Assembly: GCA_036274595.1 (NCBI GenBank)
Contig: DASUFL010000033.1
Span: 1 to 42,868, forward strand
Length of the DNA stretch: 42,868 bases
Source of the DNA: WS-9 sp036274595
GTDB taxonomy: Bacteria > Eisenbacteria > RBG-16-71-46 > SZUA-252
Direction: 5' to 3'
The notes beneath the pieces were generated by a model. The model was not told the origin of the DNA. It searched no databases and saw only the letters and a list, made by a program, of their open reading frames with translations. Position numbers and translations under genes: made by a program. Below, in pieces: positions 8,247 through 16,577 of the stretch. Positions within the stretch are counted from its first letter, which is position 1. The number at the start of each line of letters is the position of its first letter.

Positions 8247-10307
8247 CCAGAGGCGGATGCGCCGCTCCGGAGGCAGGTAGTAGGGATCGCCCGGCTTCAC
8301 GTCCGGGAACGCCGCGTACCAGCCGTCGTCGTTCCGGACCACGCCGTTCACCCGGTACTCGCCGGGGCTGTGCTCGTTCGAGAGCACGCGCTGGCGCATG
8401 GCCGCGTCGGTCGTCTTGTAGCGCCAGTACTGCGCGTAGGCGAGATAGAAGCGCTGGTCCCCCGTGAATCCATCGAGCACGGGAGCCGGCGTCCCGTTGA
8501 GGGAGATCTTGTACGCCGCGTGCGCGATGCGGACCCCCGCCAGGTCCGCGAGATTCTCCCCCAGCGTGAGATGTCCGTTCACGTGGAGCCCGGGCAGGGG
8601 CTCGTAGGCGTCGTACTGCTTCGCCAGCGCTTCGGCGCGCTCGTCGAACTGCTTCCGGTCCGCATCCGTCCACCACATGCGCAGCGTGCCGTGCCCGTCG
8701 TACTTCGAGCCCTGGTCGTCGAACCCGTGGCTGATCTCGTGGCCGATGGTGCATCCAATCGAGCCGTAGTTCACCGCGTCGTCCGCGTTCGGATCGAAGA
8801 ACGGCGGCTGGAGGATGCCGGCCGGGAAGACGATCTCGTTCGCCACCGGCTCGTAGTACGCGTTCACGGTCGGCGCCGACATGAACCACTCGCTCCGGTC
8901 GACCACCTGGTCGAGACGCTTGAGCCGCCGGTTCCAGTCGAACGAATTCGTGTTCTTGATGCTCGCCACGAGGTTCGACCGGTCGATCTGGAGCGCCGAG
9001 TAATCGCGCCAGTGGCTCGGGTACCCCACCTTCACCGTGAACTTGTCGAGCTTCGCGAGCGCCGCCGTGCGCGTGGCCGGGGACATCCAGTCGAGCTTCT
9101 CGAGCGACGCGCGGCACGACTTGAGGAGGTTCTGGACCAGCGTTTCGACGCGCGCCCTGGACTCGGGCGGGAAATACTCGCGGACGAAGATCTTGCCGAG
9201 GGCTTCGCCCATGCGGCGGTCCGCGACGCGCGCCGCGCGGGCCGGACGCGGGAGCTGACGGCTCCGGCCCTGGAGGGCCGTTCCGTACATGACGAAGTTC
9301 AAGTCGTCGATCTCGCGAGGAAGAAAGTCTGCGAAGGCGTGCAGGTACTGGACCGCGAGGTAGTCGCGCCACACGTCGACCGGTGTCGCGGCGAAGATCT
9401 GCGCGAGCTTCGGGAACGCGCTCAGCTCGCCCACGTTGACGACCCGCTCTCCCTTCGGCGTGCGCGCGGAAATCCCCGCCGCGTCCAGGTACGCCGCCCA
9501 GGGATACCCGGACGCCGCCGCCGAGAGCTTCGCGAGCGTCATCGGGTTGTAGGTCTTGTCGGCGTCGCGGCGATCGGCCACCGGCCAGTGCGCGGTCGCG
9601 ATCTGCTTCTCGAGCGCGAACACGGCCGCGGCGCGAGTGGGCGCGTCCTTCCGCCCGGCGAGCGCGAGCATGCGCGCGAGATAGTCCCGATAGGCCCTGC
9701 GCGCGGTGTCGAGCGGCGCGTCGTCCTTCAGGTAGTAGTCGCGATCGGGGAGGCCCAGTCCCGACTGCGTGAGCCGGACCACGTATGCGTCCGGATCCTT
9801 GTCGTCGACCTGGATGCGCATGTCGAACGGACCTGAGAGCCGAAGCGACGGATCGGCCTGGATCCGCGCCACGTCCTCGAGGGACGCCGCCGCGTTGATG
9901 CGCGCGAGATCGGCGGCCGCCGGCTCGAGCTTCGACGACTCGATCTGCGTCGTGTCCATGTAGGCTTCGTACAGGTCGCGCAGCTTCTTCTCTTCCTCGG
10001 TCAGGTCGGTCCGGCCGTGCAGCTCCACGAAGATCGCCTTGAGCCGCTCGTCGTTCCGAAGGATCAGGTCGAGGAAGGTGCCCGCGGACGAGCGATCCGG
10101 CGAGATCTGCGCGGTCTTGAGCCAGCCGTTGTTCGCGTAGGTGAAGAAGTCGGCGCCCGGGCGGATGGTCGAGTCGATGTAGTCGAGGGATACGCCCCAG
10201 GGCCCGACCATCGGGGTGGCCCTGGACGGCGCGGCCATCGCGGCGAGGGGCATGCCCACGAGAAGAGCGGCGAGGACCGGGGCGAGGGTTGCTTGGCGCA
10301 CCAGCAT
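8244..10307 (-). CDS. M13 family zinc metallopeptidase (neprilysin/PepO-like)
   Basis: 687-aa exported zinc endopeptidase acting on oligopeptides. It has a signal peptide (LAPVLAALLVGMPLAAMAAP) and a long helical N-terminal domain. The catalytic motif IGHEISHGF has His523, Glu524 and His527. The third ligand is Glu584 in ENLADLAG, and NAYYEP, the substrate-backbone motif of M13 enzymes, lies upstream of the HExxH. The C-terminus RRIRLW resembles the family's terminal (C/R)xxW. The length matches M13 bacterial members. Monocistronic, convergent with the oxidoreductase, divergent from the exporter operon at 10436. Family assignment is firm; the substrate is not known. Confidence 0.93.
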   Translation of the reverse strand: MLVRQATLAPVLAALLVGMPLAAMAAPSRATPMVGPWGVSLDYIDSTIRPGADFFTYANNGWLKTAQISPDRSSAGTFLDLILRNDERLKAIFVELHGRTDLTEEEKKLRDLYEAYMDTTQIESSKLEPAAADLARINAAASLEDVARIQADPSLRLSGPFDMRIQVDDKDPDAYVVRLTQSGLGLPDRDYYLKDDAPLDTARRAYRDYLARMLALAGRKDAPTRAAAVFALEKQIATAHWPVADRRDADKTYNPMTLAKLSAAASGYPWAAYLDAAGISARTPKGERVVNVGELSAFPKLAQIFAATPVDVWRDYLAVQYLHAFADFLPREIDDLNFVMYGTALQGRSRQLPRPARAARVADRRMGEALGKIFVREYFPPESRARVETLVQNLLKSCRASLEKLDWMSPATRTAALAKLDKFTVKVGYPSHWRDYSALQIDRSNLVASIKNTNSFDWNRRLKRLDQVVDRSEWFMSAPTVNAYYEPVANEIVFPAGILQPPFFDPNADDAVNYGSIGCTIGHEISHGFDDQGSKYDGHGTLRMWWTDADRKQFDERAEALAKQYDAYEPLPGLHVNGHLTLGENLADLAGVRIAHAAYKISLNGTPAPVLDGFTGDQRFYLAYAQYWRYKTTDAAMRQRVLSNEHSPGEYRVNGVVRNDDGWYAAFPDVKPGDPYYLPPERRIRLW

Positions 10308-10356
10308 GGCCGCCGAGGCTACCAGGGTCCAGAGCGCCTGACAACGCCAGGTAGCC

Positions 10357-10374
10357 CCGATTGTCCTGAATCGG
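10357..10374. promoter_or_regulatory. Inverted repeat CCGATT-N6-AATCGG between divergent genes
   Basis: Perfect 6-bp arms separated by six bases in the 128-nt intergenic space between the M13 peptidase and the exporter operon. Geometry suits a dimeric repressor operator, but no regulator gene is adjacent. Confidence 0.4.
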
Positions 10375-10386
10375 TACTCTTCCTGG

Positions 10387-10401
10387 TCGATCCAAGATCG
10401 A
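10387..10401. promoter_or_regulatory. Inverted repeat TCGATC-CAA-GATCGA upstream of the exporter operon
   Basis: Perfect 6-bp arms with a 3-nt spacer, 35 nt upstream of the adaptor start. Together with the palindrome at 10357-10374 it suggests repressor control of the operon. GC-rich background makes chance occurrence possible. Confidence 0.4.
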
Positions 10402-10435
10402 ACAGGCGCGACGCGGATGACCGGAGGACCACGGG

Positions 10436-11368
10436 TTGGAGCAGCCAGTGAAGCGTCCCAATCGAAGCGCGATCGTACGGCGGATCGTCCTCCTGGTCCT
10501 TCTCGTGGGCGGCGGCATCGCGATCTGGAAGGCCACGCACCATCGCGAGGACTACACCGGCGGCGACGTCCAGACGACCGGGACCATCGAGGCGGTCCAG
10601 GTGCGCCTCGGATTTCAGGTTGGCGGGAGGATCGCGGACATCCCCGTGACCGAGGGCATGCGCGTCCAGCCGGGCATGATCGTGGCCACGCTCGACGCGA
10701 GCGACCTTCAGGTGCAGCTCTCGATTGCGAAAGCCGCGCGCGCCTCCGCTCAAGCCGCAGTCGCCCAGGCGCGCGCGACCCGCGACCGGGCCGCGCTCGA
10801 GATGTCGCGGGCGAAGTCGCTCCTCCAGAGCGGCTACGCGACGCCGCAGCAGATGGACACTGCCGCGACCGCGTACAAGGTCGCGGTCGCGCAGGTCCAG
10901 GCCGCCGAGGCCCAGGTGCGGCAATCGCAGAGCCAGATCGCGCAGTCGGAGCTCCAGCTCACCTACGCGATCCTTCGCGCGCCGGAGGGAGGCGAGGTCT
11001 CGGAGCGCATCCATCTTCCCGGCGAGATCGTGACCGCGGGCACGCCGGTCATCGCCATCGCCGAGACCGACACCGTCAAGGTGCACGCCGCCGTGGACGA
11101 GACACGCGTCGGTGCCATCCGCCCGGGCGACCGGGCGCTCGTCAAGGTGTACACGTTCGACAAGAGGATCTTCCCCGGCGTCGTGACCGACATCCAGCCC
11201 TCGGGCGACTTCGCCACGCGGAAGGACTGGGGCGCGCAGCGACGCGACATCCGCACGTTCGACGTGACCGCCCGTGTGCCGAATCCCGAGCACCTGCTCA
11301 AGGACGGCATGACCGCGGAGGTCACGCTGGTCGTGAGCGCGCCGGTGAGGGTCGAGGCGGTGCGGTGA
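10436..11368 (+). CDS. HlyD/YbhG-type periplasmic adaptor of an ABC-2 exporter
   Basis: 310-aa membrane fusion protein. It has one N-terminal helix (IVRRIVLLVLLVGGGIAIW). The lipoyl half GTIEAVQVRLGFQVGGRI follows, then an Ala/Gln-rich helical hairpin (about residues 95-175), the second lipoyl half (AILRAPEGGEVSERI) and a beta-barrel ending KDGMTAEVTLVV. TTG 10436 is preferred because GGAGG lies 8 nt upstream; an in-frame GTG at 10448 is the alternative. It overlaps the ATPase gene by 4 nt (GTGA) and is the first of three co-transcribed genes, the arrangement of YbhG-YbhF-YbhS/R-type drug or lipid exporters. Substrate not determinable. Confidence 0.88.
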   Translation: MEQPVKRPNRSAIVRRIVLLVLLVGGGIAIWKATHHREDYTGGDVQTTGTIEAVQVRLGFQVGGRIADIPVTEGMRVQPGMIVATLDASDLQVQLSIAKAARASAQAAVAQARATRDRAALEMSRAKSLLQSGYATPQQMDTAATAYKVAVAQVQAAEAQVRQSQSQIAQSELQLTYAILRAPEGGEVSERIHLPGEIVTAGTPVIAIAETDTVKVHAAVDETRVGAIRPGDRALVKVYTFDKRIFPGVVTDIQPSGDFATRKDWGAQRRDIRTFDVTARVPNPEHLLKDGMTAEVTLVVSAPVRVEAVR

Positions 11369-12387
11369 TCGCGCCCGAGGGCATCCCCACCAGCGAGCCC
11401 GCGATCGTCGTCGAGCACCTGACCAAGCGGTTCGGCGACTTCACGGCGGACGACGACCTCACGTTCACCGTCTACCGCCGGGAGATCTTCGGCATCCTCG
11501 GTCCGAACGGCGCCGGCAAGAGCACGCTGATCCGCATGCTCAACACTCTGCTCCCGCCCACGTCCGGACGCGCGGTCGTGATGGGCTACGACGTGGTCGC
11601 CAAGACCAACGAGGTGCGCGGCGAGATCGGCGTGATCCCGCAGGCGAACACCGTCGATGGCGATCTCACCGCCATGGAAAGCCTCGATCTCTACGCCCGC
11701 TTCTACGGCATGGGGCGACGCGAGCGTCAGGAGCGCGCCAAGGAGCTCCTGAACGCGGTGGGCCTCTGGGACTGGCGCGACAAGATCGCGGGCACGTACT
11801 CGGGGGGCATGCGCCGGCGGCTCGAGATCGCGCGCGGCCTCATCCACCGGCCGCGCGTCTTCTTCCTCGACGAGCCCACGACGGGGCTCGATCCGCAGAG
11901 CCGCCGCGTGATCTGGGAGCTCCTCGAGCAGCTGCGGGAGCAGGGGGACCTCACGATCCTGATCTGCACTCACTACATGGACGAGGCGGACCGCCTCTGC
12001 GACCGCCTCGCCATCGTGGACCATGGGAAGATCGCCGCGCTGGGGACGCCGCGAGATCTCAAGGCGAGCGTTCCGGGGCAGGACATCCTGACGGTGACGT
12101 ACCAGCACGACGTGGACGACGTGCTGTTGAATGCACTCAAAAAACTGCCCGAGATCAAGGAGGCCGCGCGGGAGGATCCGCACACCGCCCGGCTGATCCT
12201 CACGGGAGACACCGTGCCGCTCGACGGCATCACCGAGAGCTCGCACAAGCTCGGGAACAAGGTCCGGACCCTCTCGCTGCTCGAGCCGACGCTCGAGGAC
12301 GTCTTCATCCACTACACGGGCCGGGGCCTCAGGGACACGGCGAGCGAGGAGTACCAGGGTTACAAGGTCCCCTCGATGATGCGCTGA
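11365..12387 (+). CDS. ABC exporter ATP-binding protein (DrrA/YbhF-like)
   Basis: 340-aa nucleotide-binding subunit. It has Walker A GPNGAGKST (from residue 46), signature YSGGMRRRLEIARGL, Walker B VFFLDEPTTGLDP and H-loop CTHYMDEA. A C-terminal extension of about 100 residues, as in the DUF4162 tail of daunorubicin-type ABC ATPases, includes LLEPTLEDVFIHYTGRGLRD. GTG 11365 overlaps the stop of the adaptor gene. Its stop overlaps the ATG of the permease gene by one base, so the three products are translationally coupled. It energises the ABC-2 permease encoded next. Confidence 0.93.
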   Translation: MIAPEGIPTSEPAIVVEHLTKRFGDFTADDDLTFTVYRREIFGILGPNGAGKSTLIRMLNTLLPPTSGRAVVMGYDVVAKTNEVRGEIGVIPQANTVDGDLTAMESLDLYARFYGMGRRERQERAKELLNAVGLWDWRDKIAGTYSGGMRRRLEIARGLIHRPRVFFLDEPTTGLDPQSRRVIWELLEQLREQGDLTILICTHYMDEADRLCDRLAIVDHGKIAALGTPRDLKASVPGQDILTVTYQHDVDDVLLNALKKLPEIKEAAREDPHTARLILTGDTVPLDGITESSHKLGNKVRTLSLLEPTLEDVFIHYTGRGLRDTASEEYQGYKVPSMMR

Positions 12388-13523
12388 TGATGCACTTCAG
12401 CCTGAGCCGCTGCCTGGCCGTCGCCGAGCGCGACCTCCGCCGCTTCCGGCGGAACACCAAGCTCATGGTTCCCATGGCGCTCATGCCCATCATCTATCTC
12501 GTGATCCTCGGAAAGTCGATGGGCGGGGATCTCCACAACCTTCCAATCGCCGTCGTGGTGCAGGATCATGGCGCGGCGTCGGCGGAAGTCCTGAACCGGC
12601 TCGTGACCATGGCCCAGAGCCGCGAGCTGTTCCAGCTCGCGAGCGAGCCCGACCCGACCTCCGCGGTGCGGGAGCTAAGGCAGGGGCGCTACAAGGGCGT
12701 GGTCATCCTCCCGCCAGGATTCAGCGAGCGCTACGCGCGGGGAGAGCCGGCCCAGCTCGGCGTCGTCGTGGACAACACGGACAACACGGCGGCGAACGTG
12801 ATCGTGCAGGAGCTGAGGGGCGCCTTCCTGGGCGTGAACACCGAGCTCCGCGCGGTGACGTCGGCGCCCGTGTTCCCCGGAGTCCAGGTGGAGCGGGTGG
12901 ACATATATGGACACAAGGAGTTCATGCAATACCTGGTGCCCGGCGTGATCGCGCTCGCGCTCTTCTTCGTGGCCATGCTCGCGGGGGGCATCATCCTCGT
13001 GGACGACCGCGCGAGGGGCATCCACGAGGGCTACTTCGTGACGCCCCTCTCCTCGCTGGATCTGGTCCTCGGGCTCACGATCTCGGCCGTGTCGCTCAGC
13101 ATGATCATCGGCACGATCGTGCTCGTCGCCTCGATCCTGATCGCCCGGCTCCCGATCATCGGCGGCCTGCCCACGATCCTCATGACCGAGGCGGCGGTCT
13201 TCCTCCTCGGGCTCGGGCTGATCCTGTTCATGTTCACGTTGATGGCCCGCGTGTCGAACCCGATGACCCCGCGCGCCCTCTTCGGAATCCTGAACGTGGT
13301 GACGTTCTTCCCTAGCGGCGCGCTGTATCCCACCGAGAGCTACCCCGCCTGGCTCAACGCGATCTCGATGGCCTTCCCCATGCGGTACGCCGTGCATGCG
13401 CTCAGGAATCTGCTCTTGAAGGGCGTCGGATTCAGCGCGGTGGCGCCGGATTTCGCGGTGATGGCGGCGTTCGCCGGGATCATGCTCGTGCTCGCGTCGA
13501 CCATGTTCAAGCGGACGCTCTAG
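12387..13523 (+). CDS. ABC-2 type permease of the exporter
   Basis: 378-aa inner-membrane permease. It has an N-terminal helix (LMVPMALMPIIYLVILG), then a soluble segment of about 140 residues (ABC2_membrane_3 type, starting LPIAVVVQDHG). Five C-terminal helices begin at QYLVPGVIALALFFVAMLAGG. The E-helix-like motif YFVTPLSSLDLVLG is typical of YhhJ/YbhR/YbhS permeases. Only one permease gene is present, so it presumably homodimerises. The gene ends flush against the stop of the convergent beta-barrel gene with no intergenic base. Confidence 0.9.
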   Translation: MMHFSLSRCLAVAERDLRRFRRNTKLMVPMALMPIIYLVILGKSMGGDLHNLPIAVVVQDHGAASAEVLNRLVTMAQSRELFQLASEPDPTSAVRELRQGRYKGVVILPPGFSERYARGEPAQLGVVVDNTDNTAANVIVQELRGAFLGVNTELRAVTSAPVFPGVQVERVDIYGHKEFMQYLVPGVIALALFFVAMLAGGIILVDDRARGIHEGYFVTPLSSLDLVLGLTISAVSLSMIIGTIVLVASILIARLPIIGGLPTILMTEAAVFLLGLGLILFMFTLMARVSNPMTPRALFGILNVVTFFPSGALYPTESYPAWLNAISMAFPMRYAVHALRNLLLKGVGFSAVAPDFAVMAAFAGIMLVLASTMFKRTL

Positions 13524-14111
13524 CTACTTGAACCAGAGGTCGAAGCCCGCGCCGATCTGAATCACCGTCGCTTCGCCGATCACGGGATCCCCGTCGTCCT
13601 CCGCGTGGTCGAGCTTGTCCATGCGCACCTCGGCGCGAATCCGTCCCGCCTTGTCGCTCACCGGGAAGCCCACGCCGAACCCGCCGCCGAACGTCATGGC
13701 CGTGGCTCCCAAGTCTCCGAATTCCGACCCCAAGCCCTCGTGGAACATGCCCACCCCGAACGTGACGTACGGACGCGGGGAGCCGGTCATCGTGAAGTTG
13801 TATTGGTAGTTGCCGGCGAGGCGGAACGTGCTCAAGTGGTCGCCGTCGGACGACTGGCGGTCGTAGCTCAGGTCAAGGAATCCCTCGTGACTCATGGCGG
13901 TGCCCGTGTAGCTCACGCGCAGTCCAGGGCGGATCGAGGACAAAAGGTTCGCCTGGGTCGGGGCGCCGAACATGGTCACATCGTCCCCCGGACCTTCAGG
14001 ATTGTGGATCGTGAGGCCCAGGTTGGCGCCGACGCCCCACGTGGCTTGGGCGGGCTGCGTCACGGCAAGGATCGCGACAAGAGCGAGGACGGCAGAGAGG
14101 AACGAACGCAT
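13524..14111 (-). CDS. Outer-membrane beta-barrel-like protein
   Basis: 195-aa exported protein. It has a signal peptide (SFLSAVLALVAILAVTQPAQA) and alternating hydrophobic/polar strands with Gly-rich turns (TFGVGMFHEGLG, MTFGGGFGVGFPV). The last strand ends FDLWFK, close to the aromatic C-terminus of outer-membrane barrels. Length and pattern fit an eight-stranded OmpA/OmpW-like barrel; a specific family is not recognised. It lies 37 nt downstream of the carbonic anhydrase gene on the same strand and could share its transcript. The stop codon is directly adjacent to the stop of the convergent permease gene. Confidence 0.7.
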   Translation of the reverse strand: MRSFLSAVLALVAILAVTQPAQATWGVGANLGLTIHNPEGPGDDVTMFGAPTQANLLSSIRPGLRVSYTGTAMSHEGFLDLSYDRQSSDGDHLSTFRLAGNYQYNFTMTGSPRPYVTFGVGMFHEGLGSEFGDLGATAMTFGGGFGVGFPVSDKAGRIRAEVRMDKLDHAEDDGDPVIGEATVIQIGAGFDLWFK

Positions 14112-14148
14112 GGGACCTCCTCGGAGTTCGGCGGCCAGGGGCCGCGGT

Positions 14149-14778
14149 TCAGACCATGTGGTACCGACTAGGCAGATCCTCCAGCTTCGATACGGAGTGC
14201 CCCAGATCCCGGAGCAGCCCGTCGCTCACGGAATAGATCCACCCGTGAACGGTGAGGGGACGCCCTGCGCGCCAGGCGTCCTGGACGATGGTGGTGCGGC
14301 AGACGTTCGCGACCTGGGCCGCGACGTTCAGCTCGCAGAGCCGGTCCGCGCGCGCCCCCTCGTCGGCGATCGCGTCGAGCTCATCGCGATGAGCGGCGTG
14401 GACGTCCCGGATGTGGCGGAGCCAGTTGTCGATCAATCCCAAGGGCTGCGTCTGGAGGGCGGCGGCCACGCCGCCGCAGCCGTAGTGTCCGCAGAGGATG
14501 ATGTGCCGGACGCCGAGCACCTCGATCCCGTACTGGAGCACGCTCAGGCAGTTCATGTCGGTGTGCACGACCACGTTCGCGACGTTCCGGTGCACGAACA
14601 CCTCGCCCGGCTGCTTTCCGATGATGCGGTCCGGCGGAAGCCGGCTGTCGGAGCACCCGATCCAGAGGAGCTCCGGCCGCTGCTGGTGCCGGAGCCGCTC
14701 GAAGAACTCGGGCTCCCGCTCGCGCATGCGCGCGGCCCACTGCCGGTTGGCTTCGAAGCACTCCTCGAGGTCGCTCAT
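14149..14778 (-). CDS. can: Beta-class carbonic anhydrase
   Basis: 209-aa cytoplasmic zinc enzyme interconverting CO2 and bicarbonate. The zinc ligands are visible as Cys42 and Asp44 in CSDSR and His98 and Cys101 in GHYGCGG, at the same numbering as E. coli Can. The whole protein follows that family (FVHRNVAN, HTDMNCLSVLQY, LIDNWLRHIRD, CELNV, HGWIY, DGLLRDL). ATG 14778 is chosen because it aligns with the N-terminus of Can; GTG 14796 upstream is in frame and would add six residues. No strong ribosome-binding site precedes either. It may supply bicarbonate for carboxylations or help with pH homeostasis, which fits the neighbouring acid-stress-type genes. Confidence 0.95.
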   Translation of the reverse strand: MSDLEECFEANRQWAARMREREPEFFERLRHQQRPELLWIGCSDSRLPPDRIIGKQPGEVFVHRNVANVVVHTDMNCLSVLQYGIEVLGVRHIILCGHYGCGGVAAALQTQPLGLIDNWLRHIRDVHAAHRDELDAIADEGARADRLCELNVAAQVANVCRTTIVQDAWRAGRPLTVHGWIYSVSDGLLRDLGHSVSKLEDLPSRYHMV

Positions 14779-14887
14779 GGGCCGCAGTGTAGCCACTCAT
14801 TTCGCCGTTGGCCATAGCCCCGGTACAGGGTTACCGTCCACGGATGGTCCGGCCACGCCGGCTCGGACCGCTGAAAGGGGGGCCTTC

Positions 14888-15457
14888 ATGCTGTCGTCCC
14901 TGATCGAGCGGTACTGGTGGATCCCGCTCCTCCGCGGATTGGCCGCGATCCTGTTCGGAATCGTGGCGTTGACCATGCCCGGCATCACCCTCACCTCGCT
15001 CATCCTGGTTTTCGGGGTCTTGCTCCTGATCGACGGCGTCTTCACGATCTTCCACGCCTTTAGCGGCCGGAGAGAGACCCCGAGGTGGTGGATGATGCTC
15101 CTCGAGGGCCTGATCGCGGCCGCGCTCGGCATCTTCGCACTCCGCTCTCCGGGGATGGCCGCGCTCACGCTGCTCTTCTATATCGCGGTGTGGGCCATCA
15201 TCAGCGGCATCATCCGCATCGTCCTCGCCTTCTCGCTCAGGCGGGAGATCCAGGGCGAGTGGTGGATGATCCTGGGCGGCTTCGCGTCGGTTCTTTTCGG
15301 TCTGATCATGATCGTGCGTCCGGGGGCGGGCGCGCTGGCGCTGCTCACCATCATCGGCATCTGGTCCATCCTTGCGGGCATCGCGCTCGTCATGCTCGCG
15401 TTCAAGGCACGCAAGTTCGGCAAGGCGCTCGCGTCCGCGAGGCCGCAGCCGGCCTAA
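14888..15457 (+). CDS. HdeD family (DUF308) membrane protein
   Basis: 189-aa integral membrane protein with six predicted helices arranged as three hairpin repeats. Examples are LLRGLAAILFGIVALTMPG, LLEGLIAAALGIFALRSPG and ILGGFASVLFGLIMIVRPG. The recurring GxxAxxxGxxxLxxPG is the signature of the HdeD/DUF308 family, linked in E. coli to acid resistance. A purine-rich GAAAGGGGGG tract sits shortly before the ATG. Divergent from the carbonic anhydrase gene (109-nt spacer). It heads a run of plus-strand membrane-stress genes. The molecular function of the family is not established. Confidence 0.88.
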   Translation: MLSSLIERYWWIPLLRGLAAILFGIVALTMPGITLTSLILVFGVLLLIDGVFTIFHAFSGRRETPRWWMMLLEGLIAAALGIFALRSPGMAALTLLFYIAVWAIISGIIRIVLAFSLRREIQGEWWMILGGFASVLFGLIMIVRPGAGALALLTIIGIWSILAGIALVMLAFKARKFGKALASARPQPA

Positions 15458-15463
15458 AACCTA

Positions 15464-15483
15464 GGGCGCCCGAGCGGGCGCCC
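15464..15483 (+). terminator. Strong hairpin between hdeD-like and yqjD-like genes
   Basis: Perfect 8-bp stem GGGCGCCC / GGGCGCCC around a GAGC loop, immediately after the HdeD stop. No T-tract follows. It could be an intrinsic terminator of a GC-rich organism, an attenuator, or a processing/stability element between co-transcribed genes. Confidence 0.55.
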
Positions 15484-15503
15484 CGAATCAGGAGCTACGA
15501 ACC

Positions 15504-15827
15504 ATGACCGAATCGAGCAGCATCACTCCCAGCGCCGCGCGCGATCAGCTCGTGGCGGATCTCAAGGCGGTCGTCTCGGACGCGGAGGAGCTTCTCCGCG
15601 CGACCAAGGACGCGGCAGGCGAAAAGGTGAGCGCCGCGCGGGCGCGCGCCGAGGCGACCATCGGAAAGGCCCGCGCGAAGCTCGCGAACCTCGACGACGA
15701 GGTCGTCGCGCGCGCGAAGGACGCGGCCAAGGGCGCCGATGACTACGTCCACGAACACCCCTGGAACGCGGTGGGTCTCGCGGCCGCTGCGGGGCTCGTC
15801 ATCGGCATTCTCATCGCGAAGCGGTGA
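15504..15827 (+). CDS. ElaB/YqjD/DUF883-like membrane-anchored protein
   Basis: 107 aa. An Ala/Lys/Glu-rich amphipathic helix of about 75 residues precedes the motif HEHPWNAVGLAAAAGLVIGI and a terminal LIAKR. This is the C-terminal tail-anchor pattern of E. coli YqjD/ElaB, which tether stationary-phase ribosomes to the inner membrane. AGGAG stands 10 nt before ATG. The stop overlaps the next gene by GTGA. The order YqjD-, YqjE-, YqjK-like matches the enterobacterial yqjDEK cluster, which supports the call beyond the short sequence. Confidence 0.82.
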   Translation: MTESSSITPSAARDQLVADLKAVVSDAEELLRATKDAAGEKVSAARARAEATIGKARAKLANLDDEVVARAKDAAKGADDYVHEHPWNAVGLAAAAGLVIGILIAKR

Positions 15828-16228
15828 CCGGGAGCATGGACGACACCGGACGCGACGACCGCCCAGGGCTCATCTCCTCGCTCAAGAGAACCATCTCGAG
15901 CACGCTCGGCCTGATCGAGACGCGCCTCGAGCTCCTCTCGAACGACCTCGCGCTCGCGCACTCGGATCTCACGAAGCTGGTGGTCGTCGTGGCGTCCGTG
16001 GTCCTCTGCCTCCAGCTTGGTATCCTTCTGGGCGTGATCTTCCTCATCCTGGTCGTGCCCGACTCCGCTCGCGCGTTGGTGGTGGGCATCGCCGCCCTGC
16101 TCGTGCTCGGGGGTTCGCTCGGAGGCGCGCTCTGGCTCCGCCACTGGCTCAGGACGCGTCCTGGCTTCTTCGAGGCCACCATCGAGGAGTTCAAGAAGGA
16201 CCGGGAGCGGCTCCGGGGGCGGACGTGA
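15824..16228 (+). CDS. YqjE-like (DUF1469, phage-holin superfamily III) membrane protein
   Basis: 134 aa. The N-terminal amphipathic segment (SSLKRTISSTLGLIETRLELLSND) is followed by two membrane helices (LVVVVASVVLCLQLGILLGVIF and ALVVGIAALLVLGGSLGGALW). A charged tail reads FFEATIEEFKKDRERLR. This layout and the ETRLELLxxD motif are typical of YqjE/DUF1469. The start may be GTG 15824, coupled to the YqjD-like stop, or ATG 15836. It overlaps the YqjK-like gene by 4 nt. The family's role is unknown; it accompanies YqjD in many Gram-negative genomes. Confidence 0.8.
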   Translation: MTGSMDDTGRDDRPGLISSLKRTISSTLGLIETRLELLSNDLALAHSDLTKLVVVVASVVLCLQLGILLGVIFLILVVPDSARALVVGIAALLVLGGSLGGALWLRHWLRTRPGFFEATIEEFKKDRERLRGRT

Positions 16229-16560
16229 GGGCGTCCAAGGAAGAGCTCCTCGCCCGCCGCCGCGAGCTGATCGCGCGGTCGGACGCGTACCGCGAGGACA
16301 TCGCGCGGAGCGTCGAGGTCTGGCGCGGGCCGCTCGACACGGTGGATCGCGTGCGCGGCATCGTCCGGGATATCGGGCAGAAGGCGCCGTGGCTCGCGAG
16401 CCTCGCCGGAGCGGTCTGGATGGTGGCGCGGGGACGCGGCAAGCGCGGGCGTGGATTCAAGGCGCCCGGCATCTTCGGTACGGCCCAGCTCGCCTGGAGC
16501 GTGGCGCAGGGGATCCTCGGCGTCGCTTCGACCTTCCGCCGCCGCTCGGGGCGGACTTGA
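16225..16560 (+). CDS. YqjK-like small protein
   Basis: 111-aa basic protein. It begins with KEELLARRRELIARSDAYREDIA, resembling the start of YqjK proteins (R-rich, ELxxRixxQR). A weakly hydrophobic middle follows (WLASLAGAVWMVARG), then an Arg/Gly-rich stretch and the end FRRRSGRT. GTG 16225 overlaps the YqjE-like stop by GTGA. Identification rests mainly on position as third gene of a yqjDEK-like operon. No enzymatic motif is present. Confidence 0.65.
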   Translation: MRASKEELLARRRELIARSDAYREDIARSVEVWRGPLDTVDRVRGIVRDIGQKAPWLASLAGAVWMVARGRGKRGRGFKAPGIFGTAQLAWSVAQGILGVASTFRRRSGRT

Positions 16561-16577
16561 ACGAAAGAGAAAACATC

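Noticed and set aside
8370..9836. 488-codon plus-strand frame opposite the M13 peptidase
   Set aside because: The opposite strand encodes a peptidase with full zinc-site motifs; this frame shows no domain.
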